DNA of 64,000 bases from Caulobacteraceae bacterium (lineage in GTDB: Bacteria; Pseudomonadota; Alphaproteobacteria; Caulobacterales; Aquidulcibacteraceae). The stretch's first letter is position 1. Each line of letters starts with the position of its first letter. The DNA lies in NCBI GenBank assembly GCA_016703335.1, contig JADJCG010000009.1:62001-126000 (forward strand). The letters run 5' to 3'. The translations under genes were made by a program, and so were the position numbers. A model generated the notes under the pieces. That model saw only the letters and a list, made by a program, of their open reading frames with translations. It searched no databases and was not told where the DNA came from. Shown piece by piece: positions 52,380 to 60,564 of this stretch.

Positions 52380-52778
52380 ATGAGATTCATTGCATCCCTT
52401 GCCGCTTTGGCCTTGCTCGCCGCCTGCGCCACTGCAGCGCCAACCGCTCCCGCCGCCAATGGCGCGACGTCTATAGCGCCGACGTCCACATCGAGCTCTC
52501 GGCAGGCGCAATTGCTGCGCTCGGCTGGCGGCGCTAACGCCGCGTCGCAGCAAGACATCGAACGTGTGTTTGGTAATGCGGACATTGTGCGCCGCGAAGG
52601 TGGAGGCATGGCGCTAACATATCGGTTCGAGAGTTGTGCGCTGCTGATGCTGTTCGCTGCCGATGGACACAACACGATGCGGTTGCAGGAGGCGCACCCG
52701 AGCGCGCGCCGCGGCACGGGCGCGGCGCCTTCGCTCGATCAGTGCGCGGCTGAAGCAGCAGCGGCGCGCCGTTCGTAA
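52380..52778 (+). CDS. Small lipoprotein
   Basis: 132-residue lipoprotein with signal MRFIASLAALALLAAC (Cys16). A low-complexity Ala/Thr/Ser linker follows to about 40. The domain then shows AASQQDIERVFGNADIVRREGGGMALTYRFESCALLMLF, which resembles small SmpA/OmlA-like lipoproteins that sense a substrate-dependent strand pair. Function unknown. Its TAA overlaps the ATG of the ATP-grasp gene by one base (TAATG), so they are coupled. Confidence 0.75.
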   Translation: MRFIASLAALALLAACATAAPTAPAANGATSIAPTSTSSSRQAQLLRSAGGANAASQQDIERVFGNADIVRREGGGMALTYRFESCALLMLFAADGHNTMRLQEAHPSARRGTGAAPSLDQCAAEAAAARRS

Positions 52779-53659
52779 TGCCACGCGTCGCGTATCTGAC
52801 GGGGCGCACGTATCGCGGAACGCCGCTTGGGCCAGGCGCGGTGCCGCAGCTCGAAGAGAAGAGCCGCGAACTGATCTTGGCGGCCGGCAAGAAGCGCGGC
52901 GTTGAGTTCGAAATCGTCTATTGGGACGAGATGGATTTGCCGCAGCGGGGCTTCGATCTCGCGGTGATCCGCACGACTTGGGACTATACCGAGCGAGCAG
53001 ATCAATTCTTGTCGGCGCTTGAATCGCATGAGCGTGGTGGCTTGCGTGTCTGCAATTCCTCGCAGGTCGTGCGTTGGAATATGCGCAAGACGTATTTGAA
53101 AGAGCTTGGGCCGTCGGCGATTGAAACCGTTTGGACCGATAGGCCGGATGCACACACCGTCTCGCAGGCGTTCGATGCGCTAGATGCATCGGAAGTGGTG
53201 CTGAAGCCGCAAGTCGGGGCGGGTTCGGTTCGCACTGTGCGCTTGAAGCGCAATACCTGGAGCGATGCGGATTTGATCGATGGGCCGATGGGGCCGGCGA
53301 TGATCCAGCCGTATCTGCGCGCGATCGAGACGGAAGGGGAGCGTTCGCTCTTCTGGTTTGGCGGCGAGTATTCGCATGCGGTGCGGAAAGTACCTGCAGC
53401 GGGGGACTGGCTAGCTAACGTTTCTGGTGCGCGGTTCGTGGCCGAAACGCCACCGCCGGCTGCGATTGAGGCGGCGGAAGCTGCGCGTGAGCGAGCGCCG
53501 CAGGATTTGCTTTATGTGCGGATCGACCTGGTGCTGGGCGACGATGGCGCGTGGCGGGTGATCGAGATCGAGGCGATCGAGCCTTATCTCTTCTTGGACT
53601 TTGCACCTGAAGGCGCAGACGTTTTTGTCGGTGCGATTGCGCGCGTCTTGGGTGTGTAG
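52778..53659 (+). CDS. ATP-grasp domain protein
   Basis: 293-residue ATP-grasp ligase-like protein of the RimK/glutathione-synthetase type. VVLKPQVGAGSVRTVRLKR (about 145-165) holds the ATP-binding Lys and Gly-rich turn, and AMIQPYLRAIETEGERSLFWFGGEYSHAVRK gives the lid and Arg/His residues. LLYVRIDLVLGDDGAWRVIEIEAIEPYLFLD contains the Mg-binding E-x-E/N motif. An N-terminal pre-ATP-grasp domain precedes these. The substrate is unknown. The 3' 76 nt overlap nth on the other strand. Confidence 0.85.
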   Translation: MPRVAYLTGRTYRGTPLGPGAVPQLEEKSRELILAAGKKRGVEFEIVYWDEMDLPQRGFDLAVIRTTWDYTERADQFLSALESHERGGLRVCNSSQVVRWNMRKTYLKELGPSAIETVWTDRPDAHTVSQAFDALDASEVVLKPQVGAGSVRTVRLKRNTWSDADLIDGPMGPAMIQPYLRAIETEGERSLFWFGGEYSHAVRKVPAAGDWLANVSGARFVAETPPPAAIEAAEAARERAPQDLLYVRIDLVLGDDGAWRVIEIEAIEPYLFLDFAPEGADVFVGAIARVLGV

Positions 53660-54282
53660 AGGCAGATATCGGCGATCACGCAGCGTGGGCACTCGGGCCT
53701 GCGAGCGAGGCACGTGTAGCGTCCGTGAAGGATCAGCCAATGATGCGCGCCGTGGAGGTATTTCTCCGGCGTAATGCGCATGAGCTGAGTTTCGACTTCA
53801 GCCGGCGTTTTGCCGTCAGCGAGGCCGGTGCGGTTGGCGACGCGGAAGACGTGGGTGTCTACGGCGATGGCGCCTTCGCCGAAAATTTCCATCAGCACGA
53901 CGTTCGCGGTTTTGCGGCCGACGCCGGGGAGGGCCTCCAACGCCTCGCGATCGCGCGGGACTTCGCCGTTGTGCTGATTGATCAATGCTTGTGAGAGCGC
54001 GATGACGTTCTTGGCTTTGTTGCGCCATAGGCCGATCGTCTTGATGTGATCGGCGACCTTCTCTTCGCCGAGCTTCAACATTTTCTTCGGGGTGTCGGCG
54101 ATTTGAAACAGAGGTCCGGTGGCGCGGTTGACGCCTTTGTCTGTGGCTTGCGCGGAGAGAACCACGGCGACCAGCAGCGTATAGGGGTTGGTGTATTCCA
54201 GCTCCGTCTTTGGATCGGGGCGCACGTGGGCGAGGCGGGCGTAAAGCTCTTCCGCTTTGGCTTTGGTTAGGCGCCTAGCCAC
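53584..54282 (-). CDS. nth: Endonuclease III
   Basis: 232-residue DNA glycosylase/AP lyase for oxidised pyrimidines. Helix-hairpin-helix LPGVGRKTANVVL with catalytic Lys, AVDTHVFRVANR with catalytic Asp, and the iron-sulfur cluster Cys-x6-Cys-x2-Cys-x5-Cys (CLARRPECPRCVIADIC). The GTG at 54282 gives MARRLTKAKAEELY. A C-terminal basic extension of about 20 residues overlaps the ATP-grasp gene. Neighbours DUF2244 and dapB are the usual ones. Confidence 0.95.
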   Translation of the reverse strand: MARRLTKAKAEELYARLAHVRPDPKTELEYTNPYTLLVAVVLSAQATDKGVNRATGPLFQIADTPKKMLKLGEEKVADHIKTIGLWRNKAKNVIALSQALINQHNGEVPRDREALEALPGVGRKTANVVLMEIFGEGAIAVDTHVFRVANRTGLADGKTPAEVETQLMRITPEKYLHGAHHWLILHGRYTCLARRPECPRCVIADICLYTPKTRAIAPTKTSAPSGAKSKKR

Positions 54283-54329
54283 GTGATCTCGTCCCTTGGC
54301 AGCCGAAGCGGCGGAGCTAATCTTAGCGC

Positions 54330-54848
54330 ATGACGCCGCACTGGGAACGCTCACCCGACGCGCCGGTTCTGGACGAACCGCTTCTGATGGATGCTGTGTT
54401 GCGCCCGCATCGGAGCTTTAGTCTCAAGGCGTTCAAGCTGATGTTGCTGGCGGTGATCGCGGTGAATGTCGCGGTGGCGATTTTCTTTTGGGTGCAGGGC
54501 GCGTTTCCGGTGGCGGGGTTTTTGGGGCTCGATGTGCTGGCTTTGTGGCTGGCGTTTCGGTGGAATTATCGCTCGGGGCAGGTCGCCGAATATGTGCGGA
54601 TCGCGCCGGGAAAAGTGCATGTGGCGGCGGTCAACGGGAATGGCGCTGCGACGCACTGGGTGCTCAATCCGATTTGGGCGCAGGTCGCGCGCGATGGGCG
54701 CGGCGTGCTGATCCGTGAACGCGAAGGGCAGATGCGGCTCGGTGCGTTTTTGTCGCCGAAAGAGTGCGATGGGTTTGCGCAGGCATTGAGCCTAGCGCTG
54801 AGCAAGGCCAAACGCTGCTACAGCCCGAGCACGTCGCGCATCGAGTAG
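54330..54848 (+). CDS. DUF2244 membrane protein
   Basis: 172-residue inner-membrane protein with two adjacent helices (LMLLAVIAVNVAVAIFFWV, about 37-55, and VAGFLGLDVLALWLAF, about 60-76). RPHRSFSLKAF before the first helix is the family hallmark. The soluble C-terminal half (VRIAPGKVHV, THWVLNPIWAQVARD, VLIREREGQMRLGAFLSPKE) may be cytoplasmic. Function unknown. Divergent from nth; its 3' end overlaps dapB by 31 nt. Confidence 0.87.
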   Translation: MTPHWERSPDAPVLDEPLLMDAVLRPHRSFSLKAFKLMLLAVIAVNVAVAIFFWVQGAFPVAGFLGLDVLALWLAFRWNYRSGQVAEYVRIAPGKVHVAAVNGNGAATHWVLNPIWAQVARDGRGVLIREREGQMRLGAFLSPKECDGFAQALSLALSKAKRCYSPSTSRIE

Positions 54849-55624
54849 AGCCCGGGCGGCTTGCTCGCGACCCAGAGCGCGGCGGCGAGGGCGCCGTCAG
54901 CGAAGACGGCGCGATCTGAGGCGTGATGCGAGAGCGTTACAGTTTCCCGCTCGGCGATGAAGCGGACGTCGTGATCGCCGACGATGCCGCCGCCGCGAAT
55001 GGCGGAAAAACCGATGCCGCCTTCTTTGCGCTCGCCGGTGATGCCGTCGTGCGGCTTGAGGCGGGCGTCGGAGAGTTTGACGTTGCGGCCGTGGGCGGCG
55101 GCGTCTCCGAGGAGGAGGGCTGTGCCGGAGGGCGCGTCGACTTTCCGGCGGTGATGCGCCTCGGTGATCTCGATGTCCCACTCGGGGCCAAGGCGTTGGG
55201 CGGCTTGTTCGACGAGCGCTGCGAGCAGGTTCACGCCGAGGCTGAAATTGCCCGAGCGAACGATGGCGATGCGCTTGGCGTGTTCGGCGATTTTCGCTTC
55301 TTGCTCGACTGTCAGACCGGTGGTGCCGACTACTGCGGCTTTCACTGGCGTGCCGACGAGCGCGTCGAGCGCGGCGACGCTGCCCTCCGGTGAGGTGAAG
55401 TCGATCCAGACGTCGGCTTTGTCGGCGGCGAGGTTCGCGGTCTCGGATGTGTTCATCATCAGAGGCGCCATGCCGGCGAGGGCGCCTAGATCAATGCCGA
55501 GAAATTGGCCTTCGCGGTGCTCAGTGCCACCGCAGACGGAAAAGCGCGGATCGTGCGATGCGGCGCGAACAAGCGCGCGGCCCATACGGCCGCCGGCGCC
55601 GGCGATTGCGATGGAAAGCGTCAT
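54818..55624 (-). CDS. dapB: 4-hydroxy-tetrahydrodipicolinate reductase
   Basis: 268-residue NAD(P)H-dependent enzyme of the diaminopimelate/lysine pathway. N-terminal nucleotide-binding IAIAGAGGRMGRALVRAA, DVWIDFTSPEGSVAALDAL, VVGTTGL, SGNFSLGVNLLAAL, and the catalytic EAHHRRKVDAPSGTALLLG with the His pair and Lys. The terminal region is HASDRAVFADGALAAALW. ATG 55624 gives the family start; the long upstream extension is spurious. Confidence 0.95.
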   Translation of the reverse strand: MTLSIAIAGAGGRMGRALVRAASHDPRFSVCGGTEHREGQFLGIDLGALAGMAPLMMNTSETANLAADKADVWIDFTSPEGSVAALDALVGTPVKAAVVGTTGLTVEQEAKIAEHAKRIAIVRSGNFSLGVNLLAALVEQAAQRLGPEWDIEITEAHHRRKVDAPSGTALLLGDAAAHGRNVKLSDARLKPHDGITGERKEGGIGFSAIRGGGIVGDHDVRFIAERETVTLSHHASDRAVFADGALAAALWVASKPPGLYSMRDVLGL

Positions 55625-55720
55625 AGTTTCCTTGTGATCCGCGCCGCTGCTGCTTGCAAGCAAAGTGCTCTCTTTCGGAGACGCGAGACGGCGCCTAGGA
55701 TCAGGCGAGTTGGGGATCAC

Positions 55721-56377
55721 ATGCGGGCCATTCTCTTTGTCGTAGCCCTCACGCTGGGCGTATCTGTTGGCACGCTGGCAATCGCTGGCCCGCCGTCTTT
55801 GCGCCAGAGCACGGAATTCAACGCAGAGTCGCCGCACGCGCTGGTCGTCTTTGAGGTCGCTCCAAGTTTCGCTCCCTCGAGCAAGCTTGAGTTGTACGCG
55901 TTCGATCCCGCGACCCGCGAGTGGACGTACACGATGACGCGCGGTTGGGCGGACTTCGGGCGGCTACGCGGAAGCGGGTTTCATGCTGGTTTGGTGCGAC
56001 CTGCGGGTGTGTACGCCATCAACTCGGTTGCGACCCAGTCATACTGGGTCGCGTGCTTCAACGGCGGCACGTTCGCGTTCAACCTGCAACCGGGTAGCGT
56101 GAATTATATCGGCATGATCGATGTTGGCGACGCCCTTGCCCAAGTCGCGGCAGAGCTTCCGCATACGAGCCGAGGCGCGATCTTTACGCTCTACGATACG
56201 CCGCGCATTGGCTACAGGCCGGCAGCTACGCAGCCCGACTGGGAGTCGCGGGTACGCTCCTATCTTGCGGGGCAGTATCCGAATGTGAATGCACCAATCG
56301 TGGCGCCCGAGCCCTTAGCGGTCACGTTCGAGCCAGGCACGAGCCTGATAACCGGCAGAACCTGCGGCAAGTGGTGA
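55721..56377 (+). CDS. Secreted hypothetical protein
   Basis: 218-residue protein with an N-terminal signal peptide (MRAILFVVALTLGVSVGTLAIAG). The mature part is beta-rich: ALVVFEVAPSF, SKLELYAFDP, LVRPAGVYAINSVATQSYWVACFNGGTFAFNL, VNYIGMIDVGDAL. The last portion resembles small domains that describe cell-surface DUF2846-like proteins, but I cannot assign a family with confidence. It lies between divergent dapB and convergent dnaJ; the start at 55721 follows GGGGATC. Confidence 0.6.
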   Translation: MRAILFVVALTLGVSVGTLAIAGPPSLRQSTEFNAESPHALVVFEVAPSFAPSSKLELYAFDPATREWTYTMTRGWADFGRLRGSGFHAGLVRPAGVYAINSVATQSYWVACFNGGTFAFNLQPGSVNYIGMIDVGDALAQVAAELPHTSRGAIFTLYDTPRIGYRPAATQPDWESRVRSYLAGQYPNVNAPIVAPEPLAVTFEPGTSLITGRTCGKW

Positions 56378-56392
56378 GAGCGCTGAGCGCGC

Positions 56393-57556
56393 TTAGCGCG
56401 TCGGCGGTTCGCTGTTGGCGGCGAAGAAGCTCTTCATGTTGTCGAAGAAGCCCTGGGATTGCGGGTGGCATTCTTCGCCGCAACCCTTGGAGAATTCCTC
56501 CAAGAGCTTCTTTTGTTTCGCTGTGAGGTTCACCGGCGTCTCAACGAGCAGCTCAACGTGGAGATCGCCGCGATCCTTGCCGCGCAGGTGCGTCATGCCT
56601 TTGCCTTTGACGCGGAAGCGGCGGCCGGTTTGCGCGCCGGCGGGGATGGTGATCTTGGCGCGCTCGCCGTCGATGGTTGGGATTTCCATCTCGCCGCCGA
56701 GCGCTGCTTTCACCATCGGTGCGGGCGCGCGGCAGTAGAGATCCGGGCCTTCGCGCTCGAACAGCGCGTGCGGTTTCACGGAGAGGAAAAGATAAAGATC
56801 GCCAGGCGGACCACCGCGTGCGCCGGCATCGCCCTCGCCGGAGAGGCGGATGCGGGTGCCGTCTTCAACGCCAGCGGGGATCTTCACCGAGAGCGTGCGC
56901 TCTTTTTGAACTTGGCCTCTGCCACCGCAGGAGCGGCACGGCGTTTTGATTGATTGGCCGCGCCCGTGGCAGGCAGGGCAGGTGCGCACCATGCGGAACA
57001 TGCCTTGTTGCGTGCGGACTTGGCCGGCGCCTTGGCAGGTCGTGCAGGTGTCGAGCGGTGCGTTGCCTTCGGAGCCCGAACCTTTGCACGGCTCACACGC
57101 TTGCGCGCGTGGCACGACGATCTCGCGTTCGTTGCCGCGGAACGCTTGCTCGAGTGTGATTTCGACGTCGTAGCGAAGATCGGCGCCGCGGCCTGGGCCG
57201 TTGCGCGGTCCGCGTCCGCCGCCGCGCGCGAACATGTCTTCGAAGCCGCCGCCGAAGATCTCGTTGAAGATGTCGGAGAAGTCGGCCGCGCCCGCGCCGT
57301 GGAAGCCGCCGGCGCCTGGGCCGCCGCCTTGGAAGGCTGCTTTGCCGTAGCGATCGTAGGCGGCGCGCTTTTCGGGATCGGAGAGCACGGCATAGGCTTC
57401 GCCGAGCTCTTTGAATTTATCCTCGGAGACTTTGCAGCCCGGGTTTTGATCCGGATGCAGCTTCATCGCGAGCTTGCGGAAGGCTGACTTAATCGTCGAA
57501 GCGTCAGCGTCGCGCGCGACACCGAGCACTTCATAAAAATCGCGGTCAGCACTCAT
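56393..57556 (-). CDS. dnaJ: Chaperone protein DnaJ
   Basis: 387-residue Hsp40 co-chaperone of DnaK. The J-domain (FYEVLGVARDADASTIKSAF, residues about 6-25) has the HPD motif in LHPDQNPG. A Gly/Phe-rich linker is at about 75-125. The zinc-finger region has four CxxCxGxG repeats (CEPCKGSG, CTTCQGAG, CPACHGRG, CRSCGGRG). Two C-terminal beta-barrel substrate domains follow. It lies 111 nt downstream of dnaK with a hairpin in the gap that could set the dnaK:dnaJ ratio. Confidence 0.97.
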   Translation of the reverse strand: MSADRDFYEVLGVARDADASTIKSAFRKLAMKLHPDQNPGCKVSEDKFKELGEAYAVLSDPEKRAAYDRYGKAAFQGGGPGAGGFHGAGAADFSDIFNEIFGGGFEDMFARGGGRGPRNGPGRGADLRYDVEITLEQAFRGNEREIVVPRAQACEPCKGSGSEGNAPLDTCTTCQGAGQVRTQQGMFRMVRTCPACHGRGQSIKTPCRSCGGRGQVQKERTLSVKIPAGVEDGTRIRLSGEGDAGARGGPPGDLYLFLSVKPHALFEREGPDLYCRAPAPMVKAALGGEMEIPTIDGERAKITIPAGAQTGRRFRVKGKGMTHLRGKDRGDLHVELLVETPVNLTAKQKKLLEEFSKGCGEECHPQSQGFFDNMKSFFAANSEPPTR

Positions 57557-57571
57557 GGTGCGACCGAGATG

Positions 57572-57608
57572 AGAAAGAGGCGGCCCCCACGCAAGGAGGG
57601 GAGCCGCC
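57572..57608 (-). terminator. Hairpin/attenuator between dnaK and dnaJ
   Basis: On the minus strand GGCGGCTCCCC pairs with GGGGGCCGCC (one bulge), followed by TCTTTCTC. It would terminate a fraction of dnaK transcripts, with read-through into dnaJ. Confidence 0.6.
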
Positions 57609-57666
57609 CGATTTCAGTTTGGATAAAGCGCTGCCGCATCGATCGACCTCAATGTCGAGTTGAGAC

Positions 57667-59577
57667 TTAAGCGCTCTTCTTGCCGTCGACTTCTTCGAAG
57701 TCGGCGTCAACGACACCTTCTTGGTCGGGGCCGCCGGCACTGCCGCCGCCGTCCGGGCCACCGCCGCCGCCATAGAGGGCTTCACCGATCTTCATCGACG
57801 CTTGCACGAGCGCCTGCGTTTTCGACGCGATCTCGGACGTGTTGTCGGTCTCGAGCGCGGCCTTCAATGCCGCAACGGCAGCTTCGATGGCGGACTTATC
57901 GGGCGCCGGGATTTTGTCGCCGTTTTCTTGAAGCTGCTTTTCGGTGGCGTGGACCAGGGCTTCGCCTTGGTTCTTGGCTTCCGCCATTTCGCGGCGCGAT
58001 TTGTCTTCGCCGGCGTGCTCTTCGGCTTCGCGGACCATGCGCTTGATGTCGTCGTCAGAGAGACCGCCAGACGGCTGGATGCGCATGTTCTGTTCTTTGT
58101 TGGTCGCCTTATCCTTAGCGCCGACCGAGACTATGCCGTTCGCGTCGATGTCAAACGTGACTTCGATTTGTGGCATGCCGCGCGGTGAGGGCGGAATGCC
58201 GACGAGGTCGAACTGGCCGAGCGGGCGGTTGTCCGCCGCCATTTCACGCTCGCCTTGGAAGACGCGGATGGTGACGGCGTTTTGGTTGTCCTCGGCGGTC
58301 GAGAAGATTTGGCTCTTCTTGGTCGGGATCGTGGTGTTGCGTTCGATCAGGCGCGTGAACACGCCGCCGAGCGTTTCGATGCCGAGCGAGAGCGGGGTGA
58401 CGTCGAGCAGAACGACGTCTTTGACGTCGCCTTGAAGAACGCCGGCTTGGATCGCGGCGCCAACGGCCACGACTTCATCAGGGTTGACGCCTTTATGCGG
58501 CTCGCGACCGAAGAATTCTTTCACGACTTGTTGGATCTTCGGCATGCGCGTCATGCCGCCGACCAGGACCACTTCCTTGATGTCGGAAGCGGAGAGGCCG
58601 GCATCCTTCAGCGCCGCTTTGCACGGGCCGATGGTCTTTTGAACCAGATCGTCGACCAGCGCTTCGTACTTGGCGCGCGTGATCTTCATGTTGAGGTGGA
58701 CAGGGCCGCTCGCGTTTGCGGTGATGAACGGCACGCTGATGTCGAACTCCGACCGCGACGAAAGCTCCTTTTTCGCTTGTTCGGAGACTTCCTTCAGGCG
58801 CTGCAGCGCGAGCTTATCTTGGCGCAGGTCAATGCCGTTGGCCTTTTTGAACTCGTCCGCGATGTAGTTGAGGATGCGGATGTCGAAGTCTTCACCGCCG
58901 AGGAACGTATCGCCGTTCGTCGAGCGCACTTCGAACACGCCGTCGCCGATCTCGAGGATCGAAACGTCGAACGTTCCGCCGCCGAGATCGTACACGGCGA
59001 TGGTCTTGGTGCCGGCGTCCTTCGACTTGTCGAGGCCGTAGGCGAGGGCGGCAGCCGTTGGTTCGTTGATAATACGCAGCACTTCGAGGCCAGCGATCTT
59101 GCCGGCGTCCTTGGTGGCTTGGCGTTGTGCGTCGTTGAAGTACGCCGGAACCGTGATGACGGCCTGCGTCACCGGCTCACCGAGATAGGCTTCCGCCGTG
59201 TCCTTCATCTTCTGAAGCACAAACGCGGAGATTTCGGACGGCGCATACTTCTTGTTGTCGCGGCCCTCAATCCAGGCATCGCCATTTGGACCTTTGACGA
59301 TCTTGTACGGGACGAGCTCGGCGTCCTTCTTGGAGATCGGATCGTCGGCCGAGCGGCCGATCAGGCGCTTTACGGCGGAATACGTATGGGTAGGGTTGGT
59401 GACGGCTTGGCGTACAGCTTGAATGCCGATCAGGCGCTCGCCGCTATCGGAGAAGGCGACCACTGACGGCGTGGTGTTCGAGCCTTCAGCGTTGACGATG
59501 ACCTTCGGTTGGCCGCCTTCCATAACGGCGACGCACGAGTTGGTCGTGCCGAGGTCGATGCCAATAACTTTGCCCAT
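57667..59577 (-). CDS. dnaK: Chaperone protein DnaK (Hsp70)
   Basis: 636-residue Hsp70. ATPase domain: GIDLGTTNSCVAVMEGG (phosphate 1), VYDLGGGTFDVSILEIGDG (phosphate 2), VLVGGMTRMP (adenosine). Interdomain linker VVLLDVTPLSLGIETLGG. Substrate-binding domain with NTTIPTKKSQIFSTA and QGERE, then the helical lid and a Gly-rich tail ending EEVDGKKSA-like acidic residues. Length and motif order are normal. dnaJ follows on the same strand, and heat-shock control is expected. Confidence 0.98.
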   Translation of the reverse strand: MGKVIGIDLGTTNSCVAVMEGGQPKVIVNAEGSNTTPSVVAFSDSGERLIGIQAVRQAVTNPTHTYSAVKRLIGRSADDPISKKDAELVPYKIVKGPNGDAWIEGRDNKKYAPSEISAFVLQKMKDTAEAYLGEPVTQAVITVPAYFNDAQRQATKDAGKIAGLEVLRIINEPTAAALAYGLDKSKDAGTKTIAVYDLGGGTFDVSILEIGDGVFEVRSTNGDTFLGGEDFDIRILNYIADEFKKANGIDLRQDKLALQRLKEVSEQAKKELSSRSEFDISVPFITANASGPVHLNMKITRAKYEALVDDLVQKTIGPCKAALKDAGLSASDIKEVVLVGGMTRMPKIQQVVKEFFGREPHKGVNPDEVVAVGAAIQAGVLQGDVKDVVLLDVTPLSLGIETLGGVFTRLIERNTTIPTKKSQIFSTAEDNQNAVTIRVFQGEREMAADNRPLGQFDLVGIPPSPRGMPQIEVTFDIDANGIVSVGAKDKATNKEQNMRIQPSGGLSDDDIKRMVREAEEHAGEDKSRREMAEAKNQGEALVHATEKQLQENGDKIPAPDKSAIEAAVAALKAALETDNTSEIASKTQALVQASMKIGEALYGGGGGPDGGGSAGGPDQEGVVDADFEEVDGKKSA

Positions 59578-59878
59578 TGCTTAGTCCTCGTTCCTTTCTC
59601 AGCGGCGCGGTTTCGTCTTGTGGACCCATATCCTGGCGTCCGCGAAGCGCGCGTCCTGTACCTTCAAACAAGCGGTTAAACGACTTAGCGCCCCGTCCCA
59701 AGCTCCAAGCCGCTTCGTTCCGGGTTCATGTGGTGTATCGACCACAAGGTGCAAGCCTTTGGGAGCTGCTATCCTCATTCGCCGCAGGGAAATAGTGCAG
59801 AGGCCGTGATGCTTTGATCTGGCTCAAGTTTCCGTGCGGAACAAAAAAGAAACCGAACACCTACATAGGCGCTTGGAG
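59578..59878. promoter_or_regulatory. Divergent dnaK/alkB control region
   Basis: 301 nt with no supported gene. No CIRCE element (TTAGCACTC inverted repeat) is visible, so HrcA control through CIRCE is not indicated. On the minus strand a weak sigma32-like pair CTTGC (59755-59751) and CCACAT (59733-59728) exists. It deviates from the alphaproteobacterial heat-shock consensus, so the dnaK promoter is not assigned. Confidence 0.3.
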
Positions 59879-60544
59879 ATGACCCGTCCCGCCTCAGACC
59901 TCGACGGCTTCCGGCTTTGGCCGGGCCTCCTGGATCGTGCAGCCCAAGAGGCGCTGCGCGACGAGGTGTTCACGCGCATGCGGGAAGGGCCGTTCTACAT
60001 TCCGCGGATGCCGAAATCTGGCGCGCCCATGAGCGTGCGGATGACGAACTTCGGCCCGCTTGGGTGGGTGACGGACAAGGAGCAGGGGTATCGCTATCAG
60101 GCGACGCATCCTGAGACCGGCCGCCCATGGGCGGCGATGCCGCCGAAGGTGCTTGAGCTTTGGAATACGCTGAGCGGCTACGCCGCGCCGCCGGAAGCGT
60201 GCCTCGTGAATTTGTACGAGAGCGACGCGCGCATGGGCCTGCATGTCGACAGCGATGAGGACGCGTGGGATGCGCCGGTGCTGTCGATCTCGCTTGGCGA
60301 TACGGCGCTGTTTCGGATTGGCGGGAGCTTGCGCTCGGACGCGACGCGCAGCGTGCGCTTGGCGTCAGGCGATGTGTGCATGCTCGGCGGCGCTGCGCGA
60401 CGTGCGTATCATGGCGTGGATCGCATCATGAACGGCACGTCGCGCTTATTGCCGAAAGGCGGGCGGCTTAATTTGACGGTGCGGCGGGTGACGGTGCCGC
60501 AGTCGTCGCCGGCGCCTCCGCTGCCGGAGCAGGCGTCGTCGTAG
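59879..60544 (+). CDS. alkB: AlkB-family 2OG-Fe(II) dioxygenase
   Basis: 221-residue oxidative demethylase for alkylated DNA or RNA bases. Conserved features: an N-terminal nucleotide-recognition lid (PMSVRMTNFGPLGWVTD), CLVNLYESDARMGLHVDSDE with the iron-binding His-x-Asp (about 122/124), SISLGDTALFRIGG, and AYHGVDRI with the second iron His. RLNLTVRRV supplies the 2-oxoglutarate-binding Arg. The ATG at 59879 is favoured, but GGAG sits directly against it, so a GTG at 59834 remains possible. Confidence 0.9.
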   Translation: MTRPASDLDGFRLWPGLLDRAAQEALRDEVFTRMREGPFYIPRMPKSGAPMSVRMTNFGPLGWVTDKEQGYRYQATHPETGRPWAAMPPKVLELWNTLSGYAAPPEACLVNLYESDARMGLHVDSDEDAWDAPVLSISLGDTALFRIGGSLRSDATRSVRLASGDVCMLGGAARRAYHGVDRIMNGTSRLLPKGGRLNLTVRRVTVPQSSPAPPLPEQASS

Positions 60545-60564
60545 TTGGCGCTGCCGCGCCTCCT

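Noticed and set aside
58255..59466. 403-residue open frame antisense to dnaK
   Set aside because: It mirrors an intact, highly conserved dnaK gene; long antisense frames are common opposite GC-rich genes.
59728..59756. Sigma32 promoter for dnaK
   Set aside because: The CTTGC/CCACAT pair deviates from the heat-shock consensus and has non-standard spacing, so it is not strong enough to call.
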